Assembly (NCBI RefSeq): GCF_039555335.1
Contig: NC_092628.1
Location: 37,656,965 to 37,720,964 of the forward strand
DNA length: 64,000 nt
Source of the DNA: Amphiura filiformis
Lineage: Eukaryota; Echinodermata; Ophiuroidea; Amphilepidida; Amphiuridae
Direction of reading: 5' to 3'
Position 1 is the first letter of the stretch. Each line of letters opens with the position of its first letter. The notes beneath the pieces are model-generated. The model was not told the DNA's origin, ran no database searches, and saw only the letters and a program-made list of their open reading frames with translations. This document shows positions 36,901-48,884 of the stretch, one piece after another. The position numbers were made by a program, and so were the translations under genes.

Positions 36901-38414
36901 TGAAATATCCTATGACAGGTAAAGCAATTTAGTCTCTCTAACACTTGAGTTTATGGCTCCATGTTTCATGGTGTCTGGTACAGCCACAGAATTAAAACCA
37001 GAGAACCAGGACTCGACCGCCATCTTGATACAGGCATGGAGCAAAAATTGGGGTATTCGGTTTCCTTCGAATGCGCCGAGGCATTCGTTGTCATGCAAGC
37101 GACATGGATGATGGGCGCATTTGAGAGACGCACTTGATGTGACCTGCATGTGAGTACCAAAATGCTTCAGATGAGACGCAAAATTGTTTTTGTTCGTCTC
37201 CGCGCACCGTCGGCAAGGACCCGAATACCCCCAATTTTCTCACCATAGCTGACGGCGCGATTGTATGTGGCGGTATAGGGAGTCCCGGTTCTCCTTCTCT
37301 AATTCTGTGGGTACAGCCTAATTAAACAGGGATAACCTGGCTCTTTTCTGGTCATATCGGTATATGGGAAAATATGTGATGTGATCAAGCTAAATGAGTC
37401 AACCACAATCAAAATTCTGTTTTCAATTTCATTAAATGTGCCATTCTCAGTGCTTTATTTTACTGATAAAATAATTGCTAATCATAATCTGTTCCAGAGA
37501 TATGGCCATTTTAGCGTTACTAAGAACAATAAAATACAAACCAACATCGGACTCAGTTTGCTTGATAACATCACATGCCATATTGGATTAAGGCCTAAAG
37601 TTCTAAAATAATCAAATGATATGAAGCATGGGCATGTGCACTACCTCCAATCCCATGTGCTATTGATACAACAGATTCCAAATAGATCGTAAACAAACAA
37701 GATACTTTCTAAGAGTCAAAAGTTTTCAAGGAGCATGACAGAACATGTCCTGTCCAAGAGCATTCCTATTTCAATGGTAAAAACTGTAAAGATATACCAT
37801 TATTATGTTTTCAGGGTTATTAGGAGTTAAGAAAACCTAATAATGATAATATTGGATGGCTTATTTCGCATGATACCATAACATATCGGATTCGTACAAA
37901 TATCAAACTCGCCGCTGGCTCGTCCGATATTTGTATGACTCATCCGATATGTTATGGTATCATGCTCAGCCATCCAATATTATATCATAATTGTTCCTAA
38001 TAAATGCATGGGGCATGCAATTGTTCCAAATAGGGGCATTTATTATAGGCAATTATATAACTCTTGGCCATGACTTTCATAGGATTTGCTGACATGTGCT
38101 GACAATGTCACTTCTAATTCTGGATGTATCTTATATGGGGAGGGTGGAATTGATATAATTGACATTTGAACTTTAAATATTATTGCCATAATAATGTATT
38201 GCACAATTTCTTCTCCAGCTCATCAGATGAAATTTGGGAAGCCAATTCATCAACAGAAGAACCAAGCAATCCAATAAAGCATCCAATAATGGTGGTGACA
38301 GCACCCTCTTCTAAGTCAGCTCAGTTCAGCGATCCAAGCAAACATTGTGCACTACCAGACGTCACATTATTTACAGCTCATAGTCCTAAATACATGGCCT
38401 ATTGTGTTCTATAA
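30995..38414 (+). CDS. CCNG: Cyclin G (G1/G2 family), seven coding exons
   Basis: Exons: 30995-31222, 32275-32427, 33159-33233, 34919-35185, 35925-36044, 36701-36918, 38219-38414. All introns are GT/AG; the first five are phase 0 and the last is phase 2 (AG plus C makes Ser). Total 418 codons plus TAA, longer than human CCNG1 (295) or CCNG2 (344). The cyclin box runs over exons 2-4 (FFLAVNIMDRFLSVVK; YYLAVKSIEKEK; RISQCGCSTSDIARMEKII). The second fold includes PSVLAFTLLSIQL. Exon 6 carries the cyclin-G hallmark SKLVWIVSSKTAKNM followed by LQTIPE, closest to CCNG2. The acidic N-terminal 76 residues and the Ser-rich last 65 are poorly conserved. The start ATG has A at -3 and an in-frame TGA 15 nt upstream in the same exon. 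Cyclin G proteins are unconventional cyclins linked to stress response and PP2A B' subunits in vertebrates; here that role is inferred from family only. Confidence 0.93.
31839..32183. mobile_element. TTAA-flanked MITE in cyclin G intron 1
   Basis: Ends GGGGTACTACACCCTGGCCA and the inverse CAGGGGTGTAGTACCCCC, between TTAA at 31835-31838 and 32184-32187. The inner arms pair for about 150 bases (AAGGACTACAACTACTG with its inverse). It ends about 90 bases before exon 2. Confidence 0.75.
33607..33782. mobile_element. Short MITE in cyclin G intron 3
   Basis: Terminal repeats GGGCTATTCCACTTTGAAAT and ATTTCAACTGGAATAGCCC, with inner inverse pairs (CATGACCTTAATCTC and GAGATTAAGGTCATG). Confidence 0.65.
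33963..34138. mobile_element. Short inverted-repeat element in cyclin G intron 3
   Basis: AGAATTTTACAAAACTACCT at the left pairs with GGGAGTTTCGTAAAATTCT at the right. The interior includes GACGCCTCATGCGCTGAGG. Non-coding. Confidence 0.55.
36210..36313. mobile_element. Single end of the TTAA foldback family in cyclin G intron 5
   Basis: AATGCAATTTGATATGTCTG, ATGTGCTCTCATGTCCC and a terminal CAGATCCCTTAA match one arm of the element at 23955-24614. The other arm is not seen. Confidence 0.6.
37836..37999. repeat. Foldback sequence in cyclin G intron 6
   Basis: AATATTGGATGGC, GATACCATAACATATCGGA and the inverse copies CCGATATGTTATGGTATC and GCCATCCAATATT make a long hairpin centred near 37915. 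Confidence 0.65.
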
Positions 38415-40285
38415 CTATAATAGTAGTTTTCATAGATAGCAATTAGTTGTAATTTACTGTGAGGATTTTATGTTTCTTCTTTACCAATATTATTGATTCA
38501 CCAGGAGTGCTTTGTCTAGTTTCTAATTGGAATCTTGAGGTATGGAAAGTGAAATAGCTTCATCAAGCATGAATATGTGCTGTCATTGACATTTTGGTAC
38601 CCCGGTGTCAACTTGATGTTATTTTCATATGATACAGCAACAATTGCTGTTTGAGGTTAAAGTTTGTTGAAGAAAAAGTGTATTTTCATAGCCATAGAAA
38701 AGTTTTTTGGGGTTGACCCTCTGTTTAAAGTATAATAGCTGGGAAAAATACTTACTCAATAATTGTTGTTGAACATCAAACTAGTTTAAACCAGTTGCTA
38801 CTAGTGAAGAACAGATCAAATCGGTAGTTTCTGAACCGACCAGATTTTCTATAAATTCTAAAATAGGATTAATTTGTCATGTAAGCAGACACAAATTCAA
38901 TTGTTACATCAGAAGCAAACTTCTTCAGACAAACACTTGAATACTAAGAAATATAACATCTTTTAAAATGATACCAAGGTTTGTGTCTGCTTAGATGACA
39001 AAAATCAATATGGTATACACATGTGTGCATTACAAGTGCAAACTATAATACTATTAATATACTTCCAAGTAATATGGTGGAAGTACACAGAAGTTTATTT
39101 ATAATTGAAAGTTTTTATTATTGAAACAATGAATTATTACTCATAAGAATTGATATATAAAGGTATAATTTTACTGTGCCTTACAAAATTTGACATTGCC
39201 TCCAACTAGATGAAATGGATTTGAACGGGGCAAAGAAGTAAAAACTAATGGTCTATAATGTTCACAAATTCTTCTAGACACACTTGACATTTTTTTGATA
39301 GAGTGATGTAAAAATCCTAAATCCCACTTACTCATTCCAATGATCTAATGTTATAATCTTGATATTTGGTGCTTGTATATGTGACACAATCTGCTCCATG
39401 GGGGCCAAAGGAGGCATTTTTGAAAATAGAGTTACTATAATTATTACCTTGTAGTAACGTTAGTCTATCATATTCTGAAAACACCAAAGGTCTAGCATAC
39501 TTGGTTCTAAAGTTATGAGGTTTTGTGATGTGTATTTTCTTGTTATTGTTTTTTACTCCATATTTTCTTATTTTTTTATTATTGTTTTTTACTCCATATT
39601 TTTGCCTTCTCAGTTTCAAATTTGCCGCCTTTGGCCCCCATGGGCCAGATCATGTCACATGTGCCTGGGATTCTTGTAGCTTAGGAAAGATTTAGGCCAA
39701 TATGATAGCAAAGAATGTAGCTGTAAGGGCTCTACACTGTCAGTAAAATATTTATATACTCTTTGAATGTTAGGTAATAACATCCTTGTTACAAAGTGGC
39801 TTATTTTCTAAAAATTGAGGGTCTGGTGGAAAACCATTATTCAAACCCGATTCTCATGTACACACGAATGAACTCAATAACATATTATTATAGGAATCTA
39901 AAATTGATATTTGTGCCCAGGTCTTATCTGTTGTGGCAAAATTTCCTCAATTATTGTAGCTGTTTCCTTGACATGCAATTTTTGGTAAAATAATTTGTGA
40001 AGGTTAAGATATGACTGTGGTGTCATGATTGATATTGTTTTGCAAACTTGACACCTACTGAAACCATCATCATGAATTAATATTGCTACTGTTAATACTG
40101 TAGATAGATAAGTTATTGTTAGGTGCTTTGTAAAGCACTTTGTGGTTTAATATTTACTGTTATTTGTTTTGCCAATGAAATCGAGTTTTACCTTGATATA
40201 GTTATATTGAATATATCCAAATTGTTAAGAATTTTTCTGTTACATGTAAGTGAAAATAAATGTCACAGAGCATTAATTAGAATAT
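38415..40285 (+). other. Probable 3' UTR of cyclin G
   Basis: Low-complexity AT-rich sequence after the cyclin G stop. An AATAAA at 40255-40260 lies about 130 bases before the hairpin satellite begins, so it is a plausible polyadenylation signal. Inside are small inverted repeats (38875-39005 and 39377-39655). The second contains a 36-bp direct duplication with TTTTTTACTCCATATTTT. No other coding signal seen. Confidence 0.4.
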
Positions 40286-40394
40286 GCATGTCTTTCATAT
40301 CCTTTTGTGTGTGCAGTTAAACACATCAACATATTAGAGTGCCATGTTGAAAGAAGAAATGACCTGAAAAATAGTGGAGTACCAGTATTAGCAT

Positions 40395-40923
40395 ATTAAA
40401 AGGTGCCAGTATACATTGCTATCTACTACTGATAGCAAGCATTACACATTGCTATCTACTATTGATAGGAAACATACATTGCTGTCTACTGCTAATAGCA
40501 ATATACATAGCTTTCTACTGCTGATAGCAACATAACATTGCTATCTACTGCTGATAGCAACAAACATTGCTACTGCTGATAGCAACATACATTGCTATCT
40601 ACTGCTGATAGCAACATACATTGCTATCTACTGCTTAATGCTTATAGCAACATATATTGCTATCTACTGCTGATAGCAACATACAATGCTATCTACTGCT
40701 GATAGCAACATACATTGCTATCTACTGCTTATAGCAACATACATTGCAATATTCTGCTGATAGCAACATACATTGCTATCTCGTGCTGCTACTGCTGGTA
40801 GCAATATACTGTTCCATATACTACTGATATAGCAACATACATTGCTATCTTGTGCTGATAGCAATATACATAGCTATCTACTGCTGATAGCAACATACAT
40901 TGCTATCACTGCTGATAGCAACA
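40395..40923. repeat. Hairpin satellite, first block
   Basis: Tandem copies of a unit close to ACATTGCTATCTACTGCTGA plus TAGCAACAT (29 bp), with a 27-bp variant lacking TA. Each unit carries the 8-bp inverted repeat TTGCTATC / GATAGCAA around TACTGCT. Units here are fairly diverged. Reading frames across the array are artefacts of the repeat. Confidence 0.9.
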
Positions 40924-40925
40924 TA

Positions 40926-41452
40926 AACTGAGCTCAAAAAGAAACTTATAATTTTTACAACTTGAATCACAAGGTCATATCTTAAATACTGTCAATCAAA
41001 ATGAACCAAAATTACACACAGGATTACCTTAATACTCTACTCAAAACACATGTCAGCAACCAAGCAGTTGTCCAACTGACACAACAGCAAAATGCACTGT
41101 CATGGGACAGCTTCCTGGACTTCCTTCACTTTAACAGCCCAACATTTGGCACCCAGGACAAAAAATCTGTCAGAATGCACACAGGATCCTTGCACAGATG
41201 ATAAAACGGTGCTGCTTTCTGCTTTTCATACACTTTTTTCATGAAACAGGGCTGGTCTGTGAATGTGGTCCAGGAAGCTGTCCCATGTCAGTGCATTTTG
41301 CTGTTGTGTCAGTTGGATAACTGCTTGGTTACTGACATGTGTTTTGAGTAGAGTATTGAAGTAAATCTGTGTGTAATTTTGGTTCAATTTGATGGACAGG
41401 ATTTCAAGATATGACCTTGTGAAAAATTATAAGTTTCTTTTTGAGCTCAGTT
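40926..41452. mobile_element. Foldback MITE inserted in the satellite at a TA
   Basis: Terminal inverted repeats begin AACTGAGCTCAAAAAGAAAC and extend about 190 bases, so the element is mostly a hairpin with a short unique centre. It is flanked by TA on both sides. Removing it and one TA restores the satellite sequence GCAACATACATTGC, which identifies the target. The TA duplication fits a Tc1/mariner-type non-autonomous element. The internal reading frames show no transposase motif. Confidence 0.8.
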
Positions 41453-41454
41453 TA

Positions 41455-41955
41455 CATTGCTATCTACTGCTGATAGCAACCTACATTGTTTTCTACTTTC
41501 TACAACACATTGCTATCACTGCTGATAGCAACATTCAATGCTATCTACTGCTAATGGCAACATCACACTGTTATCTACTGCTGATAGCAACATATATTGC
41601 TATCTACTGCTAATAGCAACATATATTGCTATCTACTGCTGATAGCAATATACTGTTCTATCTACTACTGATAGAGCAACATTGTTATCTACTGCTGATA
41701 GAAACATACATTGATATCTACTGCTGATATCAATATCCATAGCTATTTACTGCTGACAGCAATATACATTGCTATCTACTGCTGATATCAATATACATTG
41801 CTGATAGCCTATCTACTACTGATAGCAACATGTATTGCTATCACTGCTGATAGCAACATTCATTGCTATCTACTGCTGGTAGCAATATACATTGCTATCT
41901 ACTGCTGATAGCAACATACATTGCTATCTACTGCTGGTAGCAATATACATTAGAG
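41455..41955. repeat. Hairpin satellite, second block
   Basis: Continuation of the 27/29-bp hairpin satellite after the TA-inserted foldback element. Many units are diverged (ATATCAATATCC, CTACTACTGATAG). It ends just before a unique region that carries the tRNA-like sequence at 42511. Confidence 0.88.
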
Positions 41956-42510
41956 TCATGCGGTAGCATGACCAGCAAGTTTTAAAAAAAACGACTGATA
42001 AAGAAGAATAAACAGATGCACCGCAAGACTATATTTACACGGAACAAAACGCTATTGTTCTATGATATTTTTCGCTGGGTACAAAATATATCTAAAACCA
42101 TGCTAAATCTTATTTACTGTCCAAAGTGTCATATTTTAATAACTCATTATTTCAAAAAGTTACACCAATCTTACAGTCAATGCGATTGTTTGATAATAAA
42201 CAAACATTCTTGCTTTATTTCACGCGGTATTTCATAGCCAAAATTAGTGGCAAATCATAGCTAATCATACTGATATCCACAATCTTTCGTCACTGCTACA
42301 GCCATACATGGCTGTCACTGTCGCACCACTTTTCAGATTCACTTTCAAATATACCCTAGCATTTTCCTGGATACCCTACATACAAATTCTGGATCCCATT
42401 CGCCAACAAATCAAGTTTTTCACAATTCTTTTATTCTTTTCGGACCACAGCATACATTCATAGGCCCCTATTAATAAATACTCCACTTTCACACCTCGTT
42501 ATAACGGCAC

Positions 42511-42590
42511 GTCCCTGTGGCGAAGCGGTTAAGGCCATGGACTTCTAATCCATTTATGAATGTTTGCTCAAGTTCGAAACTTCTCACCAC
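42511..42590 (+). tRNA. tRNA-Ser-like pseudogene with a UCU-type anticodon loop
   Basis: A-box TGGCGAAGCGGTTAAGG, anticodon arm TGGACTTCTAATCCA, a longer variable region and B-box AAGTTCGAAACTT resemble a class II serine tRNA, but the anticodon triplet reads TCT instead of GCT. The 5' GTCCCTG does not pair with the 3' end, so the acceptor stem is lost. A T-run follows (CTTTTTTAAAAAA). Best read as a pseudogene or tRNA-derived repeat. Confidence 0.45.
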
Positions 42591-42886
42591 TTTTTTAAAA
42601 AATGTTTTATTAACCAATTTATTGTCATAAATCAAGAATAACACCATTTCGAACATCCATTGCTATTGTGATATTATATTTTTTTTCATCAAACAAACAT
42701 GTTTGATTTTTTATTCACATTTAGGCCTAGGCCTAGGCCTAGGGCCTACTTTCACCATCCAGATGCTTTCACCATGCCTGACTATCATGACATCTTCGTC
42801 ATTTAAAACCCATTTATCAGTGTCTCTGTTCACAGCTCAGACTGAAATTATATTTGGAATAAATATTATAAATTGTCACAAATTAA

Positions 42887-43655
42887 TAATCACAAACCGC
42901 GAAAGATCGCAAACAACTGCCGCTGAATATGAGAACCACAAACCGCGAAATTTGGATATCCAACTAGATTGCCTCGTAAGGCTACAAAGAATCACACACC
43001 ACGGAATATGGATATCCAACAAGCTTAAATTATAAATTAAGCTCCCGATAGAGGGCAGGGCTTGAAGGGAAATTAAAATCACAAACCGCGGAAGATCGCC
43101 GACAACCGCCGCTTAATAGGATATCCAACTAGATTGCCCCGCAGGGCTACAAAGAACCACAAACCGCGAAATTTGGATATCCAACCAGATTTCCCACAGG
43201 CCTATCGATTATAAAGAACCACAAACCGCGAAATATGGATATCTAACAAATTAAGACTTCAAACCGCGAAAGATCGGCAACAACTGCCGCTCAATATTGA
43301 TATCCAACTATATTGCCTCGCAGGGCTATAAAGAACCACAAATCGCGAAATTTGGATATGCAACTATTACCCCACAGGCGGGCCCACAGGGCTTCAAAGA
43401 ACCACAAACCACGAAATATGGATATCCAACAAGCTTAAACTATAAATTAGCTCCCGATAGAGGGCAGGGCTTGATGAGGGAAATTAAAACCGCAAACCAC
43501 GAAAGATCGCCGATAACCGCCGCTTAATAGGGATATTCAACTAGATTGCCCCGGAGGGCTATAAAGAACCACAAACCGCGAAATTTGGATCTGCAACTAG
43601 ATTTCCCCACAGGGCTACAAAGAACCACAAACCAAGAAATATGGATATCCAAGTA
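42887..43655. repeat. Tandem repeat with ACAAACCGCGAAA core, about 55 bp
   Basis: Repeated phrases AACCACAAACCGCGAAAT, TGGATATCCAACTAGATT and GCCCCGCAGGGCTACAAAG recur about every 55-60 bases. A longer period of roughly 400 bases is seen from two copies of GCTCCCGATAGAGGGCAGGG (43041 and 43451). A detached copy lies at 44735-44875. No gene is seen in it. Confidence 0.75.
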
Positions 43656-43659
43656 CTCA

Positions 43660-45200
43660 AGACGTTGTTTCTTTCGCAAAATTGAGATTTTTTGATATTT
43701 GTTACTTTGTTATGTTTTTTATAAATACAAGGAAAGAAAATCCAGATTTATAAACTCCAACTGCGCTATTTTATGGATTTTATTTCACAATTTCATTCGT
43801 GTTTGCAATTTTAAAAGAGAGAAAATCTTTGTTGTATCAACGAGGTACACTCGCGCAACAACGCATCGCGCTGCGTATCCCGCAATTTGTTAACGCACAG
43901 ATACGCTACGCATACGCGACGCTTATCTGCATGCGTGGCGCATCCTTTGGAAACACTAATTTCAAGTGGTCAAATGGCTCCGTTTTAGCTGATAAAATGT
44001 GGGTTTTTTCAAGTTCTCTCCCCCGATTTGAATATCAAGTTATGAATGGATTTCGCTCAAACTTCTCAACGGGCTGTGGATTTACCCGATGTTCACGTAA
44101 TATAAGGTAGAAAAACGAAAACTGCCGCATTCTCCTGTGAGATTCGATGAAAGGGCAAAATGTGACCACTTTAAACTTTGGGGCCATTATTTCAAAGTTC
44201 ATTTTCTCGGTAAAATGACGATTTAGGTACACGATAACTCAATAAATACAGCATCTATAGGTAAGCAAATATGATCATCGTAAAAAGCATGATCGACTCA
44301 AGAAACGGTTTTCTCATTTTTTTTTATTTTGGTCTATTTCCGATTTTAGGCATCATTTTGTGCAAATAGGCGTTTGTGAATTTTAAAAAGTTCATTTTGA
44401 TGCCTTATATGGTCAATATCTCAAAAACTAAGGCCAATATCAAAAAATAAAAAACCGTTTTTGGAATGGAGCCTCAAGATTGAGCTAAAAACAAAATAAA
44501 ATATTTTGGAAAGAGTGTTTTTTTGTTATAATGTATCAAACAAATATTGCCAAAAACTCACTTTTTGTGATTTTCTTCATAATTGTTGTTTTTACCCCAA
44601 ATCTGTATTTATATTAAGATTTATTGATGTCTTGCCTTTATAAAAATGTATACTTTTATATGTCTTGCGCGAATAATTACAAAGTTATTGCACTTTTACT
44701 ACATGCATGTCTGAGAGTACACAGCCACCTTAAACTATAAATTAGCTCCCGATAGATGGCAAGGTTTGATAAAAACCACAAACCACGAAAGATCGCCGAC
44801 AACCGCCACTTAATAGGAATATCCAACTAGGTTGCCCCGAAGGGCTACAAAGAACCAAAAACCGCGAAATTCGGACTTACTCTCTGTGTCTCTCTTGCAT
44901 TGTCAACATTGGGTGTGTGTTGTTCATATTTACATTTTCTTTACATAATTATTTACGTTGCCTTGAATAATTAAAGTATATTAAAATGTATATTGATCAT
45001 TGTGTACGCCTCATTACATTACAGTCACGCGTGACGATCAAGTTTTAAACGACTGATAAAGTTTTGTTTAATTATTTATTGTCATGAATCAAGAATAGCA
45101 ACTTCAAACATCTATTTTTCGTTTTATTCGTTTTATGGAGCACTTCGTAACCTGATGACTTTCCAAGCTTGGAGCTGATTGGCTACATTCATAAAAAGAA
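43660..45200. other. Unique-looking AT-rich DNA with one stray tandem-repeat unit
   Basis: Contains a CpG-rich patch around 43840-43940 (CGCATCGCGCTGCG, GCATACGCGACGC) and a detached 140-base copy of the ACAAACCGCG repeat at 44735-44875. No convincing exon or element ends were seen. Confidence 0.4.
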
Positions 45201-45207
45201 AAGAAAT

Positions 45208-45665
45208 CTACCAAAAAAACGTTGACAACGTAAAGAAATCAGCAAGTTTAAAAAACCCACCTCGGCTCACTTTTTGAAACTTGGTCCCATTTGTAAAAGG
45301 TACTGATTTAAACTTTATCATATTTATATAAATTTCCCTGAAGTGTTATGTATCTTAGCTTTAATGTGCAAATGCGATATTAATTTGTAAGCTTTCTGAA
45401 ACGACCTAAAAGGTTATTATCTTGTTCTTGCACGGTAAACCAATATCATATTGTGTTTTGTTTCATAATAATTATGATTAATGATTGAATTAAACGAATA
45501 ACAAGTAGGCTTGTAATCTTGTTGGAAACGCTGTATTCTGTTGAAATAAAATAAAAACACTGATTTGCTATTCGTGTTCAAAATGGGACCAAGTTTCAAA
45601 AAGTGAGCCGAGGTGGGTTTTTTAAACTTGCTGATTTCTTTACGTTGTCAACGTTTTTTTGGTAG
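45208..45665. mobile_element. Foldback element with about 90-bp inverted ends
   Basis: Ends start CTACCAAAAAAACGTTGACA and include GTAAAGAAATCAGCAAG and AACCCACCTCGGCTCAC, repeated in inverse at 45577-45665. The right end abuts the main satellite block directly. The centre is AT-rich and non-coding. Confidence 0.75.
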
Positions 45666-45666
45666 A

Positions 45667-48215
45667 TTGCTATCTACTGCTGATAGCAACATACATTGCT
45701 ATCTACTGCTGATAGAAACATACATTGATGTCTACTGCTGAAAGCAATATACATAGCTATCTACTACTGATAGCAACATGCATTGCTATCTACTGCTGAT
45801 AGCAACATACATTGTTATGTACTACTGATAGCAATATACATAGCTATCTACTACTGATAGCAACAATAACATTGTTATCTACTGTTGATAGCAACATACA
45901 TTGTAATCTACTGCTGATAGCAACATACATTCCTATCACTGCTTATAGCAACATACATTGCAATATTCTGCTGATAGCAACATACATTGCTATATACTGC
46001 TGATATCAATGTACACAGCTATCTGCTGGTGATAGCAATAAACATTGCTATCTTCGGCTGATAGCAACATTCATTGCTATCTACTGCTGATAGCACCATA
46101 CATTGCTATCACTGCTGATATCATCATAAAAACATACATTGGTATCTGCTGATAGAAATATACATAGCTATCTACTGCTGATAGCAACATAACATTGTTA
46201 TCTACTGCTGATAGCAACATACATTGTTATCTACTTCTGATAGCAGCAAACATTGCTATCACTGCTTATAGCAACATAGATTGCAATCTTCTGCTGATAG
46301 CAACATACATTGCTATCTACTGCTGATAGCAATATACATAGCTATCTACTGCTGATAGCAAAATGATATTGTTATCTACTGCTGATAGCAGCATACATTG
46401 CTATCACTGCTTATAGCAACATACATTGCAATCTTCTGCTGATAGCAACATACATTGCTATCTACTGCTGATAGCAATATACATAGCTATATCTACTGCT
46501 GATAGCAATATGCATTGCTATCTTTTGCTGATAGTAACATTCATTGCTATATACTGCTGATAGCAACATACATTGCTATCACTGCTGATATCTTCATAAA
46601 AAATATACATTGCTATCTACTGCTGATAGCAATACATAAACATAGCTATCTACTGCTGATAACATCTACTGCTGATAGCAATATATATAGCTATCTACTG
46701 CTGATAGCAACATGGCATTGTTATATACTGCTGATAGCAACATATATATTGCTATCTACTGCTGATAGCAACATACATATTGCTGTCTACTGTTGATAGC
46801 AACATGGCATTGTTATATACTGCTGATAGCAACATATACATTGCTATCTACTGCTGATAGCAACATACATTGCTATCTACTGTTGATAGCAACATACATT
46901 GCTATCTACTGCTGATAGCAACATACATTGCTATCTACTGCTGATAGCAACATACATTGCTATCTACTGCTGATAGCAACATACATTGCTGTCTACTGCT
47001 GATAGCAACATACATTGCTGTCTACTGCTGATAGCAACATACATTGCTGTCTACTGCTGATAGCAACATACATTGCTATCTACTGCTGATAGCAACATAC
47101 ATTGCTGTCACTGCTGATAGCAACATACATTGTAATCTACTGCTGATAGCAACATTGCTATTATTGCTGATAGCAACATACATTGCAATCTTCTGCTGAT
47201 AGCAACATACATTGCTATCTACTGCTGATAGCAACATACATTGCTATCTACTGCTGATAGCAATATACATTGCTATCTACTGCTGATAGCAACATACATT
47301 GCTATCTACTGCTGATAGCAACATACATTGATATCTACTGCTGATAGCAACATACATTGCTATCATATCACTGCTGATAGCAACATACATTGCTATCACT
47401 GCTGATAGCAACATACATTGCTGTCACTGCTGATAGCAACATGCATTGCTATCACTGCTGATAGCAACATACATTGCTATCACGGCTGATAGCAACATAC
47501 ATTGCTATCACTGCTGATAGCAACATACATTGCTATCTTCTGCTGATAGCAACATACATTGCTATCTACTGCTGATAGCAACATACATTGCTATCTACTG
47601 CTGATAGCAACATACATTGATATCTACTGCTGATAGCAACATACATTGCTATCTACTGCTGATAGCAACATACATTGATATCTACTGCTGATAGCAACAT
47701 ACATTGCTATCATATCACTGCTGATAGCAACATACATTGCTATCACTGCTGATAGCAACATACATTGCTGTCACTGCTGATAGCAACATGCATTGCTATC
47801 ACTGCTGATAGCAACATACATTGCTATCACTGTTGATAGCAACATACATTGCTATCTAGGCCTACTGCGGATAGCAACATACATTGCTGTCACTGCTGAT
47901 AGCAACATACATTGCTATCTACTGCTGAAAGCAACATACATTGCTATCACTGCTGATAGCAACATACATTGCTATCTACTGCTGATAGCAACATATATAC
48001 ATTGCTATCTACTGATGATAGCAACATACATTGCCATCACTGCTGTTAACAACATACATTGCAATTTTCTGCTGCATATATTGCTATCTACTGCTGATAG
48101 CAACATACATTGCTATCTACTGCTGATAGCAACATACATTGCTGTCACTGCTGATAGCAATATACATTGCTATCTACTGCTGATAGCAACATACATTGCT
48201 ATCACTCCTGATAGC
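45667..48215. repeat. Main hairpin satellite block, 2.5 kb
   Basis: Nearly uninterrupted 27/29-bp units, most homogeneous from about 46850 to 47850. Two unit types differ by TA in the loop (CTATCTACTGCTGATAG versus CTATCACTGCTGATAG). Multi-unit duplications are visible: the rare variant TATCATATCA occurs at 47361 and 47708, and a five-unit block repeats from 46263 to 46400. A long apparent reading frame here (47793-48242) is only the repeat. Confidence 0.92.
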
Positions 48216-48217
48216 AA

Positions 48218-48884
48218 CCCAGCAAACACAAAAACGTTTTAAAAACGTTTTAAATAAGTTATATTTTGGCTTTTGGTTTAGGTAAAAACGTTTTAATAAC
48301 ATTAAAATGTCGGGTTATATAAAGGTCATGAAAACGTTTTAAAACGTTTTGTATGAAAACACACTACAACAATATTTTTAAAATGTTTTCAAAACGGTAT
48401 TGTAAACTATTTGTGCAAACATTTTTTGCCAAATATTTTGTTAACACTTAAATAACATTATGTTAAAATATTTGCACCCAGCAAACACAGAAATGTTCTT
48501 AAAATGTTTTGTTCAAAACGTTTTAATAACATTTAAATGTCGGGTTATATAAACGTTATTGCAAATATTTTGGGCAAACATTTTTCGCAAAATATATTTT
48601 CATCCCCAAAATAACATTCTGTTTAGAATGTTTGGTATCAAGTTTTCAAAAATGTTTTTGGAATGTTATTAAAACGTTTTTATACCCTTTACATAACCCG
48701 ACATTTAAACATTTTCTGTAAAACATTTTGTGTTTGTTGGGCAGTAGATTATCAAAAAATGTTTTTCAATGTTATGAAAACGATTTATACCCTTAATATA
48801 CCCTTTATACGTATAACCCGACATTTCTGACAACCTTTTATAACCGTTTGCGAATGATGTCGAAAACGTTTTGTGTTTGCTGGG
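48218..48884. mobile_element. CCCAGCAAACAC-ended element inserted in the satellite
   Basis: Ends CCCAGCAAACACAAAAACGT and its inverse (ACGTTTTGTGTTTGCTGGG) surround 667 bases full of AAAACGTTTT-like words. An internal end-like copy lies at 48478. AA flanks both sides, and joining the flanks restores the satellite GATAGCAACATAC, so the target duplication is 2 bp or less. A related element lies at about 54066-54405. Confidence 0.75.

Noticed and set aside
46515-48242. Long open frames giving LLLIATYIAITADSNIHC repeats
   Set aside because: They are translations of the 29-bp satellite; the period is read in all frames and there are no start context, splice or domain signals.
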